Positions 1 through 9,095 of a stretch of 34,453 nt of DNA are shown here, one piece after another. The position numbers and the translations under genes are program-made. Position 1 is the first letter of the stretch, and every line of letters starts with the position of its first letter. The notes under the pieces are model-generated. The model searched no databases, had not been told where the DNA came from, and saw only the letters and a list, made by a program, of their open reading frames with translations. Source of the DNA: Lentzea kentuckyensis (GTDB taxonomy: Bacteria > Actinomycetota > Actinomycetes > Mycobacteriales > Pseudonocardiaceae); NCBI RefSeq assembly GCF_002150765.1, contig NZ_MUYM01000089.1, positions 1 to 34,453 on the forward strand, read 5' to 3'.

Positions 1-721
1 AAGTTGGTTGTAGTTACGAGCCGATGTAATCGATTGCAGATCACCTCAACTACCACCAACTGCGCTGGTAGTGGCCATGCGCGCAGGTCCAGACACCCCG
101 ACGCCCGCCGCTGCCGGCGCGACACGGTTGAGAGGTCTTCACTCGCTGCCGCTCCGGATCTTCGAGTCGACGTACCTGCGGCACACCGGTAAGCGGCGCA
201 CTTCTCCTACCGCTGAAAGCACCTGGGGCCACATATCGGGCATACCGCGCGGGCGGGAATCTTGCGCCGGACCGAGCGATAGGCATCACAACGTTCGCCG
301 ACTTTTCGTTCACTGATACGTCAGTCAACCGGCCCGCACACGCGTCTCGTCAATCCCCAGGCAGAAATTGACGGCTCAACATTCGCCAGAATTGCACGAC
401 AGTGCCATTTCACAGGAGGCCATCAAGATCAACGCCTGCGGCCATTCGGCCCAGACAAGACGGCAAAAGTGCTGGTAATTCGTGCCGTACGGGCTAAACG
501 TTACGGGCCCATGAGGTGCATCACACTGCTGGCGAACCCGTCAGTCGCGACCTTAGGATCGCCACTGAGCGCGTCACGCATTGGGGACTTGTCGCGCGAT
601 CGCCGTGGGGCACAGGGGGAAACAGATAAAACGCATTTTTCCGCCGATGGCAATCTTATTGTCACCGGCCCTTCAGCGTGCCTGAAACATTTGACTTCCC
701 ATTTACCGGCCGGAGATAGTG
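1..721. other. Gene-free region upstream of the NRPS operon
   Basis: I see no convincing coding region here. Short open frames on both strands lack family resemblance, a ribosome binding site and sensible composition. The part from about 590 to 710 is visibly more A/T-rich than the neighbouring genes (for example the A-run around 624-640 and TCTTATT around 653), as expected for a promoter and 5' leader of the operon that begins at 722. I could not assign a convincing -35/-10 pair or SARP heptamer repeats by eye. Confidence 0.5.
2..61. repeat. Imperfect 14-nt inverted repeat at the left edge
   Basis: The arms at 2-15 and 48-61 are reverse complements with one mismatch (AGTTGGTTGTAGTT against AGTTGGTGGTAGTT), separated by 32 bases. 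It could be an operator for a dimeric regulator or the terminator stem of a gene beyond the left edge. There is no T-tract after either arm. Confidence 0.5.
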
Positions 722-1438
722 ATGATCCCGCTGATCTGCCTGCCCTTCGCCGGGGCAGGCGCCAGTTTCTACCAACCGTGGCGCAAGCTGCCCGCTGACG
801 GCGTGGACGTGCGGCCGCTGCAGCTTCCTGGCCGGGAGCGGCTGGTCGACGTCGAGCCGTACACCGACCTGCACGCCGCCGCCGACGGCCTGCTGCCGGA
901 GGCGCTGAAGATCGCCGCCGACGGCCCGGTCGCCGTGTTCGGCCACTGCCTCGGCGCGGTGATCGCGTTCGAGCTGACGCACCGCCTCGTCGACAACGGC
1001 GCGGAGGTCGTGCACCTGTTCACCAGCGCGTCGCGCGGGCCGTGGACCGGTTCGCCGCCGTGGCAGGGCAGTCGTGAGCTCAGCGACGACGGCTTCCTCA
1101 AGCTCGTCCGCGACCTCACCGGGTACTGGCACCCGGCGTTCGACATCCCCGAGATGCGCGAGCTGCTGCTGCCCGCCATCCGCGCGGACTTCCAGATGTA
1201 CGAGGACTACGCGCCGAAGCACCACAACAAGTTCAACGTGCCGATCACCGCGGTCTGCGCGGACAACGACCTCGTCGTGAAGCACGACGAGGCGGCTCTC
1301 TGGGGCGACGCCACCACAGCGGCGTTCTCCCTGCTCGACGTCAGCGGTGACCACATGTACATCGCCGACGCGGGGCAGTACCTCATCGACCTGATCACCA
1401 CCACTTTGAAGGGCGCCCACGATGCGGTTGGCCGGTAA
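722..1438 (+). CDS. Type II thioesterase with Cys nucleophile
   Basis: This is an alpha/beta hydrolase of the GrsT/RifR type II thioesterase family, 238 aa, the usual length. Such enzymes clear mis-primed or stalled acyl groups from carrier proteins in trans. The N-terminal LPFAGAGASFY is typical. The nucleophile elbow reads GHCLGA with Cys76 where the family normally has Ser. The likely acid is Asp181 or Asp183 (CADND) and the base His211 (GDHMY). I chose ATG at 722 over GTG at 719 because GGAG at 712-715 is then 6 bases away. The gene overlaps the next by 17 bases, so it heads the operon. A type II enzyme with Cys is unusual and matches the Cys in the terminal TE of NRPS-3. The family is secure; hydrolysis versus another acyl transfer role is not. 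Confidence 0.93.
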   Translation: MIPLICLPFAGAGASFYQPWRKLPADGVDVRPLQLPGRERLVDVEPYTDLHAAADGLLPEALKIAADGPVAVFGHCLGAVIAFELTHRLVDNGAEVVHLFTSASRGPWTGSPPWQGSRELSDDGFLKLVRDLTGYWHPAFDIPEMRELLLPAIRADFQMYEDYAPKHHNKFNVPITAVCADNDLVVKHDEAALWGDATTAAFSLLDVSGDHMYIADAGQYLIDLITTTLKGAHDAVGR

Positions 1439-2246
1439 GACAGTTGTCGTGACAGGAGCGGCTCGCGGTATCGGCCGCGCCTGCGCCGCGCGGGCCGCGG
1501 AGGAGGGTGCCGACGTCGTGCTGATCGACGTCGACGGCCACCTGCCCGGTGTCCCCTACACCCTCGGTTCGGCGAACCAGCTGGAGACGACCGCGGACCT
1601 GTGCCGCAAGAACGGCGCCTCCGTGCTCGTGGCGACCGCCGACGTCCGCTCGCTGGAGCGGCTGCAGGAGGTCGCCGCCGACGTCGTCGACCGGTTCGGT
1701 CAGGTCGACGTGGTGATCAACAACGCCGGAATCGGCGCCCCTGCGGGCAAAGCGGCGCACGAGTTCGCCGAAGACGAGTGGGCCATCGTGCTCGACGTCA
1801 ACCTCTCCGGCCCCTGGCGGGTCATCAAGGCGTTCGCGCCGACGATGGTCGAGCAGAAGTCCGGCAGCATCATCAACGTCTCCTCGACCGCGGGCCTCGT
1901 GGGCTACCGGCACTTCGCCGGCTACGTCGCCTCCAAGCACGGCCTCATCGGTCTGACCAAGACCGCCGCGCTCGACTACGCGCCGCTCGGCATCCGCGTC
2001 AACGCGCTGTGCCCCGGCCCGGTGCGCGACGACCCCGCGATGGAGGGCCAGATGACGGCCGTCGTCGCGGACGCCCTCGGCATCACCTACGAGGAGCAGG
2101 AAGCGGTCTACCTGGAGTCGGTGCCCACCAACGCGCTCGTGGACCCGAGTGACGTGGCAGGCGCGGCCGTGTGGCTGGCGAGCGACGACTCGCGCCGCGT
2201 GACCGGCACCGTGATCACCGTCGACAGCGGCTTCGCGGCCAGATAA
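1422..2246 (+). CDS. Short-chain dehydrogenase/reductase, mycofactocin-type look
   Basis: This is a 274-aa classical SDR oxidoreductase. It shows the Rossmann motif TGAARGIG (residues 11-18), DVR before the adenine-site loop, NNAG, Ser154/155 (NVSS) and the catalytic YVASK (Tyr168, Lys172). Between beta-strands 2 and 3 there is an extra segment (residues about 39-60, containing VPYTLGS and ETTADL) not seen in minimal SDRs. That insert resembles the mycofactocin-coupled SDR subfamily, whose NAD is held tightly; this assignment is from memory of the family. Sitting between the thioesterase and NRPS-1, it probably oxidises or reduces a hydroxyl/keto group of a building block or peptide, the Thr beta-hydroxyl being one candidate. 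It overlaps the upstream gene by 17 bases and ends 12 bases before NRPS-1. Confidence 0.9.
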   Translation: MRLAGKTVVVTGAARGIGRACAARAAEEGADVVLIDVDGHLPGVPYTLGSANQLETTADLCRKNGASVLVATADVRSLERLQEVAADVVDRFGQVDVVINNAGIGAPAGKAAHEFAEDEWAIVLDVNLSGPWRVIKAFAPTMVEQKSGSIINVSSTAGLVGYRHFAGYVASKHGLIGLTKTAALDYAPLGIRVNALCPGPVRDDPAMEGQMTAVVADALGITYEEQEAVYLESVPTNALVDPSDVAGAAVWLASDDSRRVTGTVITVDSGFAAR

Positions 2247-2258
2247 GGGAACCCACAG

Positions 2259-4889
2259 ATGACCACCGCCGTCAACACCGGTTTCTTCGCACTCGCGGCA
2301 CCCGCCGCCGCCTCGCACAGCCTCGTCCGCCGGCTGCCGGTCGGCGCCGATGTGAAGGCCTGCCTCGCCGCCGCCGTCGAGAGGTTCCCGTTCCTCAAGT
2401 CCGTGCAGCTCTGGGACGAGCAGCTGCGCACCGACTGCACCGACACCGCGTCGCAGACCCGGCGCACTCGTGAGCTCAGCCGTCCTGTCGACGGCAAGCG
2501 CACGCCGGTCCGCGCGATCGTGCTGACCTACGCCGACGGTGTCGCCGATCTCGCGCTCGTCGCCCACCGCGCCGTCGTCGACGGCCGGTCGCTCGCCGCG
2601 CTCGCCGACCTGCTCACCGACCCCACCGCCGAGGTGGAGATCGCCGAGCTCGACCGCGACGGCATCGCGCCGGCGGACCGCGCGTTCGCGCCCGTTCCCT
2701 GGGGCCTCGGCAACTCCGAGCGCACTGGTCACCACGGTGTCGTCTCCGTGACCGCGCCTCTGGCCTCCAAGGACGCCATCGTCACGGCGCTGGAGACCGT
2801 GCTCGCCCACTACGGCGACACCTCGCCGTTCGCGGTGCTGGTCACCTCGCCCGACGCCGCCGACGACCTGACCCTGCCGGAGCAGACGTCGATCGGCCTG
2901 GTGCACAGCGGGTTCGGCGGCGGCTACGCCCCGCACCTCGCCCCTGCCTTCCCCGTCACGTTCTCCTGGCACGTCGAAGATGCCGCGCTGCACGGGGAAC
3001 TGGCCTACGACAAGGGCTTCGTCGAGCCCGCCGTCGCCGCCCAGTTCGCCGCTCACGTCGCCAAGCTGGTCGCCGACCCCGCCGCCGAGCTCGTCGACGA
3101 CGCCGAAGCGGCCGCACTGGTCGCGATCGGTCGCACGGCCGGCACGTTCGCGCCGCGCACGATCCACGAGACGTTCGCCGAGATCGCCCGGCGCGACCCG
3201 GCCGCGACCGCGTTGTCGGACGCGGACAGCGAGCTGTCCTACGGTGAGCTCGACGCCCGTTCCGCCGCCGTCGCCGGTGCCCTGCGCGAGCTGGGCGTCC
3301 AGGCGGGCGACCGGGTCGGCGTGTGCCTGGAGCGCACGGCGGAGCTGGTCGTCACGCTGCTCGGTGTGCTGCGTGCCGGTGCCTCCTACGTGCCGATGGA
3401 CCCCGCCTACCCGGCGGAACGTCTGTCGTACACGGTGTCCGACGCGGGCATCGCGGTCGTCGTCACGACGGCGGAGAACTTCCCGGCCGCCGAGGGTGTT
3501 CGTCTCGTCGCACCCGCTGATCTCGTTGGCACGCCTGGGGATGACGTCACCGTCGACCCGTCGGCGATCGCGTACGTGATCTACACCTCCGGCTCGACCG
3601 GGCGGCCCAAGGGCGTCGCGGTGCCGCACCAGAACGTGGCCGCGCTGCTCGCCGCCACGACCGGTGACATGCGCCTCGGCCCGGCCGACGTCTGGACCCT
3701 GTTCCACTCCAGCGCCTTCGACTTCTCCGTGTGGGAGATCTGGGGCAGCCTGCTCACCGGCGCGCACCTGGTGGTCGTGCCGTACTGGGTGTCCCGTTCG
3801 CCGGAGGAGTTCCACGACCTGCTGGTGACCCGCGGCGTGACGGTGCTCAACCAGACGCCGTCGGCGTTCGCCGCCGTGCGCGACATCGCGCTGAGGTCCG
3901 ATCGGCCGCTCAGCGTCCGGCTGGTGGTCTTCGGTGGCGAGCCGCTCGACGTGCGCCTGCTGGAGCCGTGGTTCCGCCAGTACCCGCACACCCGGTGCCG
4001 GGTCGTGAACATGTTCGGCATCACCGAGACGACCGTGCACGTGACGACGCAGACGATCACGCCGGCCGAGGTGGCGGCGCGCTCGAAGTCCGTCGGCCGC
4101 GCGCTGCCCGGATGGTCGGTGTCGGTGCGCGACGAGAACGGGCGGCCGCGGCCGTTCGGCGTGCCGGGTGAGATCTACGTCGGCGGCGCCGGCGTGGCGA
4201 GCCACTACCTGAACCTCGCCGACCTCACCGCGGACCGGTTCGTCATCGATCCCGTTGACGGGCAACGGGTCTACCGCAGCGGTGACCTCGGCCTGCTGCA
4301 CCCCGACGGCAGGCTCGACCACCTCGGCCGGATCGACAGCCAGGTCAAGGTGCGCGGGTTCCGGATCGAGCTGGACGAGATCCGCTCGGTGCTGCTGGAC
4401 GACGCGGCGGTGTCCTCGGCGGTCGTCGTGCTCAACGCCGGTGACGGCGACGCCGCGTCCGCCCGGCTGGACGCGTACTTCGTCGGCACCGCGGAGGTGG
4501 AGGACGTACGGCGCAGGGCCGCGCGCTTCCTGCCGGAGCACATGGTGCCCGCGACGTTCACCAAGCTGGACGAGATCCCGCTGACGGTCAACGGCAAGAC
4601 CGACGTGGCGCGCCTGGTGCCCGCCGCCCCGGTGGTGACCGAGGTGGCCGACGCACCACGCGAGGAAGGCCTGCTCGGCGACGTGCTCGCCGCGTGGCGC
4701 GAGGTGCTCGGCACCGCGATCGGCGCGGACGACGACTTCTTCGAGGTCGGCGGCAACTCGCTGCTCGCGGTGAAGCTCTCCGGCGCGCTGCGCCGCGCGG
4801 GTCTGCCGCCGGTGTCGCTGCGTGAGCTCTACGTCAACCCCACGCCCGCGGACCTGACCGCGTTGCTGGCCACTCGCCAGGAGAGCTGA
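2259..4889 (+). CDS. NRPS-1: degenerate C-like, A (Thr), T
   Basis: This 876-aa NRPS subunit starts at ATG 2259, after AAGGGA at 2245-2250. Residues 1 to about 290 look like a condensation-family domain cut to about 60 percent of normal length. Its HHxxxDG motif reads HRAVVDG (His103, Arg104), so the catalytic second His is missing. The A domain spans about 300-790, with YTSGSTGRPKG at 442 and FDFSVWE at 487. Specificity residues read by alignment to GrsA are D-F-W-N-V-G-M-V-H-K, one conservative change from the classic Thr code DFWNIGMVHK, so L-Thr is predicted. The T domain has EVGGNSL with phosphopantetheine Ser834. There is no E domain. As an A-T unit without a working C domain, it could start the chain or supply Thr in trans to the A-less last module of NRPS-3. 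Confidence 0.92.
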   Translation: MTTAVNTGFFALAAPAAASHSLVRRLPVGADVKACLAAAVERFPFLKSVQLWDEQLRTDCTDTASQTRRTRELSRPVDGKRTPVRAIVLTYADGVADLALVAHRAVVDGRSLAALADLLTDPTAEVEIAELDRDGIAPADRAFAPVPWGLGNSERTGHHGVVSVTAPLASKDAIVTALETVLAHYGDTSPFAVLVTSPDAADDLTLPEQTSIGLVHSGFGGGYAPHLAPAFPVTFSWHVEDAALHGELAYDKGFVEPAVAAQFAAHVAKLVADPAAELVDDAEAAALVAIGRTAGTFAPRTIHETFAEIARRDPAATALSDADSELSYGELDARSAAVAGALRELGVQAGDRVGVCLERTAELVVTLLGVLRAGASYVPMDPAYPAERLSYTVSDAGIAVVVTTAENFPAAEGVRLVAPADLVGTPGDDVTVDPSAIAYVIYTSGSTGRPKGVAVPHQNVAALLAATTGDMRLGPADVWTLFHSSAFDFSVWEIWGSLLTGAHLVVVPYWVSRSPEEFHDLLVTRGVTVLNQTPSAFAAVRDIALRSDRPLSVRLVVFGGEPLDVRLLEPWFRQYPHTRCRVVNMFGITETTVHVTTQTITPAEVAARSKSVGRALPGWSVSVRDENGRPRPFGVPGEIYVGGAGVASHYLNLADLTADRFVIDPVDGQRVYRSGDLGLLHPDGRLDHLGRIDSQVKVRGFRIELDEIRSVLLDDAAVSSAVVVLNAGDGDAASARLDAYFVGTAEVEDVRRRAARFLPEHMVPATFTKLDEIPLTVNGKTDVARLVPAAPVVTEVADAPREEGLLGDVLAAWREVLGTAIGADDDFFEVGGNSLLAVKLSGALRRAGLPPVSLRELYVNPTPADLTALLATRQES

Positions 4890-6107
4890 GTGGCGCGCAA
4901 ACGACTCGCCGTCGTCTACGACCTGGGGTCCGCGACGCCGCTCGAGATCAGGTCGGCGGTCGGGCGCGCGTGCGACGTGGTCTTCGTGTGCGATCTCGAC
5001 CTCCCGCACGTGGCTGCCGCCGTGCCGGTGATCCGGCAGTTCGCCGAGATCGTCGACGTGACCGGGATGGAGCTCGACCAGCGGATCAAGGCGGTCGAAG
5101 CGTCCACTCCGGACGGTGTGGTGACTTTCAGCGAGTACCGGCTCGGGGAGGCCAGCGCGTACACCACCGCGCTCGGCCTGCCCGGCCACTCGCCGGAGAC
5201 CGTGGCGGTGCTGACCGACAAGCTCGCTCAGCGCCGCGCACTGGCCGCCGTTCAGCCTGTTGGCTGTGCGGTCGTCGGTGACGACCCGGCCGCCGCTCTC
5301 GCGGTGGCCGGGTTGCCCGCCGTGCTCAAACCGCGCAGTGGCGCGGGCAGCCTGCACACGACCCAGGTCGACACCGAGGACGAGCTCCACGCGGCGCTGC
5401 AGGCCGTGCCGGACGGCGACTTCGTGCTGGAGACGTTGCTGGTGGGCGACTCCTCGGTGGCCGGTGAGGCGTGGGGCGACTACGTCTCGGTCGAGTCCGT
5501 GCACACCCCGGCCGGCTCGCGGCAGGTCTGCGTGACGGGCAAGTTCCCGCTCGCCGAACCGTTCCGGGAGACCGGGATGCTGCTGCCCGCCACGCTGTCC
5601 GAAGTGGACACCGCAGCGGTGCTCGCGCTGGACAGCGCGGCCACCGCGGCCTTGGGCGTGCGGTACGGCATCACGCACACCGAGATCAAGCTGACGGCCG
5701 ACGGGCCACGGGTGATCGAGGTCAACGGCCGGTTGGGCGGGTACGTGCCCGGCATCCTGCGCCAGGCCACGGGGATCAACCTCGTGCAGGTGGCCGTGCA
5801 GATCGCGCTCGGGCTCGAACCGCGATGGCAGGAGATCCGCTGGCGCGGCGTCACCTACCAGTACTTCCTCACCCCGTTCGAGAGCGGCACCGTGCAGGCG
5901 CTGGAAGGCGCGGACGAGGTGTCCGGGTTCGACGGCGTGCTCAAGGTCGACGTGCAGGCCAGGCCGGGCGACGTCGTGGACTGGCGTGGCGGCACCCAAG
6001 CCCACCTCGGCGTGGTGCACGGCACCGCACCGGACCACGACACGTTGCGCCGCACCGCCGAACGCATCGGGCAGACCTTCCGCCCGGTCTTCCAGGAGAA
6101 CTCATGA
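4890..6107 (+). CDS. ATP-grasp ligase 1 (amino acid/peptide ligase-like)
   Basis: This 405-aa ATP-grasp carboxylate-amine ligase resembles the L-amino acid ligase group (BacD, DdaF type), which makes amide bonds through an acyl phosphate. Visible motifs are the ATP-binding Lys in LKPRSGAGS (Lys147) and the metal-binding EVNGRLGG (Glu277, Asn279), preceded by the HTEIKL strand. The GTG start directly abuts the stop of NRPS-1, with AGGAGA at 4879-4884, and the end overlaps NRPS-2 by 4 bases (ATGA). Translational coupling on both sides says it works with the assembly line. It could join amino acids where a C domain is missing, or cap an amine. The substrates cannot be read from the sequence. It is clearly related in fold to ATP-grasp 2 at 16161 but not a close duplicate. 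Confidence 0.88.
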   Translation: MARKRLAVVYDLGSATPLEIRSAVGRACDVVFVCDLDLPHVAAAVPVIRQFAEIVDVTGMELDQRIKAVEASTPDGVVTFSEYRLGEASAYTTALGLPGHSPETVAVLTDKLAQRRALAAVQPVGCAVVGDDPAAALAVAGLPAVLKPRSGAGSLHTTQVDTEDELHAALQAVPDGDFVLETLLVGDSSVAGEAWGDYVSVESVHTPAGSRQVCVTGKFPLAEPFRETGMLLPATLSEVDTAAVLALDSAATAALGVRYGITHTEIKLTADGPRVIEVNGRLGGYVPGILRQATGINLVQVAVQIALGLEPRWQEIRWRGVTYQYFLTPFESGTVQALEGADEVSGFDGVLKVDVQARPGDVVDWRGGTQAHLGVVHGTAPDHDTLRRTAERIGQTFRPVFQENS

Positions 6108-9082
6108 CCGACCCGCTGGTGTTGCTCAAGTCCGCCAACGACACCGCGCGGCCTTACCCCTCGTCCTCGGTTCCGGAACTGTTCGCGGCGCAGGTCGCGC
6201 TGGGGCCGGACCGGCCGGCCGTCGTGTCCGCCGCCGAGACGCTGACCTACCGCGACCTCGACGAACGCACCGCACGGCTGGCCGCCCACCTCGTCGACCG
6301 CGGCGTGCGAGCCGGCGATCTCGTCGCGGTGCGGCTGGGCCGCGGCGTCGACTGGGTGGTGGCGAACCTGGCCGTGCTGCGGGCCGGTGCCGCCTACCTG
6401 CCGCTCAACCCGGCCGAACCCGCCCGGCGGCTGGAGACCCTGCTCGCCGACAGCGGTGCCGTGCTGGTGCTGGACTCGGTCGACGGCACCGGCACCGGCG
6501 CGCTGCCGGTCGTCTCGGCCACCGACCCGGCGTACGTCATGTACACCTCCGGCAGCACCGGCACGCCCAAGGGTGTGCTGGTCAGCCACCGCAACATCGT
6601 GCGTCTGGTGACCGCGGACTTCGTCGACTTCACCGATGTCCGGCTGCTGCAGACCGGCGCGGTGTCGTTCGACGCCACCACGTTCGAGCTCTGGGGCCCG
6701 CTGCTCAACGGCGGCACGGTCGTGCTGCCCGACGGCGACGTGCTGGACGCCGAGCGGCTGGGTGCGCAGCTGAAGTCCTTCGGCATCACCACGATGTGGC
6801 TCACCTCGCCGTTGTTCAGCAGGCTCGCCACGCGCGACGCCACGATCTTCGCCGGCCTGCGCGACCTCGTCGTCGGCGGTGACGTCGTGGTCGGCGAGCA
6901 CGTGGCGCTGGTGCGGCAGGCGTGTCCCGGCATCAGGATCATCAACGGCTACGGCCCCACCGAGAACACCACGTTCTCGCTGACGCACGTGATCACCGCC
7001 GAGGACGCCGCCGGAGCGGTGCCCATCGGCCGACCGCTGCGCAACTCCACCGCGTACGTGCTCGACGCCGGCGGAAACCCCGTCGCGGCAGGCGAGACCG
7101 GTGAGCTGTACGTGGGCGGCGACGGCGTGGCCATCGGCTACCTGAACCGGCCCGAGCTGACCGCGGCCGCGTTCCTCGACGACCCGTTCCTGCCGGGTTC
7201 CCGGATGTACCGGACCGGTGACCTGGCGCGCTGGCGCGAGGACGGCGTGGTCGAGTTCCTCGGTCGTGCCGACCACCAGGTGAAGGTGCGCGGGTTCCGG
7301 ATCGAGCTCGGCGAGGTCGAGGCCGCGCTCCGGTCCTGCGACGACGTCGAGGACGCCGTCGTGGTCGTGCGCGAGCGCGACAACGACGTGCGCGGTGACC
7401 GGTACCTGGTCGGCTACGTGACCAGCACCGGCTTCCTGGACCCGATCGCGGTGCGCCGTCAGCTCGCCACCGACCTGCCCGCGCAGCTGGTGCCGGGCCA
7501 CGTGATCGAGGTCGACGCGTTCCCGCTCACCGCGCACGGCAAGGTGGACCGCGCCGCACTGCCCGACCCGGCGACGCTCTTCGACCTGCCCGCGGAGTTC
7601 GTGCCGCCGCGCACCGCCACCGAGGAACGGCTCGCCGCGATCTGGCAGACCGTGCTCGGGCTGCCCGCGGTCGGTGTGCTCGACTCGCTCTTCGACCTCG
7701 GGGTCGACTCGCTGGCCGCTGCCCAGCTCGCGGTGCGCACCAGGGACGAGTTCCGCTGCACGATCTCGACCGGTGACGTGCTGGCCAACCCGACGATCGA
7801 GGAGATCGCCGGCCTGGTCGGGGACCAGTCCGGTACCGACATCCCGGTCGCGGCCGGCACCGAGCACCCGCTCACGCCTCAGCAGCGGCCGCTGTTCGTG
7901 GAGCAGAGCAAGGACCCGCGGTCGGTGCGCTACAACGTGCCGATCCTGCTGGACGTGGCCGGCGTCGATCCGGCACGGCTCGAACGGGCCCTGCGGGCAC
8001 TGGTGGCACGGCATTCCGCGCTGCGCACGTCGTTCGTGCTGGCGGAACCGCCCGTCCAGCGGGTGGCCGAGCTCGCCGACGTCACCCTGGAGCTGCGCGA
8101 CGACGAGCCGGACCTCACCACGCTGGTGCGGCCGTTCGACCTCGCGGCGGCACCGCTGCTGCGCGCGTCACTGCACCAGGGTCGCTGGTTCTTCGCCGAC
8201 TTCCACCACCTGGTGCTGGACGGCTACTCCCTGGCGACGGTGTTCCGCGAGCTGGACGCGCTCTACCACGACGAAGAGCTCCCGCCGGTCGCGCACCAGT
8301 ACGCGGACTTCGCCCAGTGGACCTGGCAGGCAGGCGCCGAGGTCCGTGAGGCGGACCTCGCGCACTGGCGCCAGGTCTTCGCCACCGCGGTGCCACCGCT
8401 GCAGCTGCCGTCGGACCGCAGGCCGGCGGTCCGCACCTACGCGGGCACGACCATCGAGGTCCACTTCGGACCTGACCGCACCGAAGCGTTGCGGAAGCTG
8501 GCCGCGCGGGCCGGGACGACGTTGTTCGCACCGCTCTTCGCGGCCTACAGCACGTTCCTGACGTCCATCACCGGCGCGGACGACCTGGTGGTCGGCGTGC
8601 CCGCGTCCGGGCGCACCACGGCCGGCTTCGAGGACACCGTCGGCATGTTCGTCAACACCGTCGGGCTGCGGGTGCGGCCGCAGGGCACGTTCGAGCAGTT
8701 CACGACCGAGGTCGCGAGGATTGCCGCGGAGTCGTTCGCGCACCAGAACGTGCCCGCGGGCGAGCAGGTGATCGACACCATGTTCGCCTTGCAGGGCACC
8801 AGCCTGCTCGAGGTGGACTTCCTGGGCACGCGGGTCGCGCTGCGGCCGGTGTTCCCCGGCCAGACGATGTTCGACCTGAACCTCCAGGTGTACGAGGAGG
8901 CGGGCGACCTGCGCGCCGAGTGGGAGTACTCGACCGAGCTGTTCGACCGCGCGACCGCAGTGGAGTTCCGCGACCTGCTGCTCGCGACGGTCGACCGGAT
9001 GCTCGCCGATCCGCTCGGGCCCGTCACCGAAACCCGCGCCGCCCGTGGCGCCCAAGCGCCCGAACTCGACTTCGATCTCTGA
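6104..9082 (+). CDS. NRPS-2: A (Val), T, C
   Basis: This 992-aa NRPS subunit has the order A (about 15-495), T (about 505-580) and C (about 590-980). I placed the start at ATG 6104 because it overlaps the preceding stop as ATGA and has AGGAGAA at 6094-6100; the open frame further upstream is not needed. The A domain has YTSGSTGTPKG at 147 and FDATTFE at 189. Its specificity residues read D-A-F-W-V-G-G-T-F-K, one step from the valine code DAFWIGGTFK. The T domain has the less common LGVDSL, Ser536. The C domain keeps HHLVLDG (His701, His702) and is the only C domain here with an intact active site. A terminal C domain implies the Val-peptidyl chain is passed to the Ser-loaded T of NRPS-3. No E domain follows, so L-configured Val is expected. 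Confidence 0.93.
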   Translation: MTDPLVLLKSANDTARPYPSSSVPELFAAQVALGPDRPAVVSAAETLTYRDLDERTARLAAHLVDRGVRAGDLVAVRLGRGVDWVVANLAVLRAGAAYLPLNPAEPARRLETLLADSGAVLVLDSVDGTGTGALPVVSATDPAYVMYTSGSTGTPKGVLVSHRNIVRLVTADFVDFTDVRLLQTGAVSFDATTFELWGPLLNGGTVVLPDGDVLDAERLGAQLKSFGITTMWLTSPLFSRLATRDATIFAGLRDLVVGGDVVVGEHVALVRQACPGIRIINGYGPTENTTFSLTHVITAEDAAGAVPIGRPLRNSTAYVLDAGGNPVAAGETGELYVGGDGVAIGYLNRPELTAAAFLDDPFLPGSRMYRTGDLARWREDGVVEFLGRADHQVKVRGFRIELGEVEAALRSCDDVEDAVVVVRERDNDVRGDRYLVGYVTSTGFLDPIAVRRQLATDLPAQLVPGHVIEVDAFPLTAHGKVDRAALPDPATLFDLPAEFVPPRTATEERLAAIWQTVLGLPAVGVLDSLFDLGVDSLAAAQLAVRTRDEFRCTISTGDVLANPTIEEIAGLVGDQSGTDIPVAAGTEHPLTPQQRPLFVEQSKDPRSVRYNVPILLDVAGVDPARLERALRALVARHSALRTSFVLAEPPVQRVAELADVTLELRDDEPDLTTLVRPFDLAAAPLLRASLHQGRWFFADFHHLVLDGYSLATVFRELDALYHDEELPPVAHQYADFAQWTWQAGAEVREADLAHWRQVFATAVPPLQLPSDRRPAVRTYAGTTIEVHFGPDRTEALRKLAARAGTTLFAPLFAAYSTFLTSITGADDLVVGVPASGRTTAGFEDTVGMFVNTVGLRVRPQGTFEQFTTEVARIAAESFAHQNVPAGEQVIDTMFALQGTSLLEVDFLGTRVALRPVFPGQTMFDLNLQVYEEAGDLRAEWEYSTELFDRATAVEFRDLLLATVDRMLADPLGPVTETRAARGAQAPELDFDL

Positions 9083-9095
9083 GGAGACCCCTGCT

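Noticed and set aside
469..798. 109-codon frame upstream of and into the thioesterase gene
   Set aside because: No ribosome binding site or similarity, and it overlaps the thioesterase start in another frame.
1395..6038. 1547-codon open frame on the minus strand across the NRPS genes
   Set aside because: It is antisense to four well-supported genes; its His/Arg/Gly/Val-rich low-complexity protein is the usual shadow of high-GC coding DNA.
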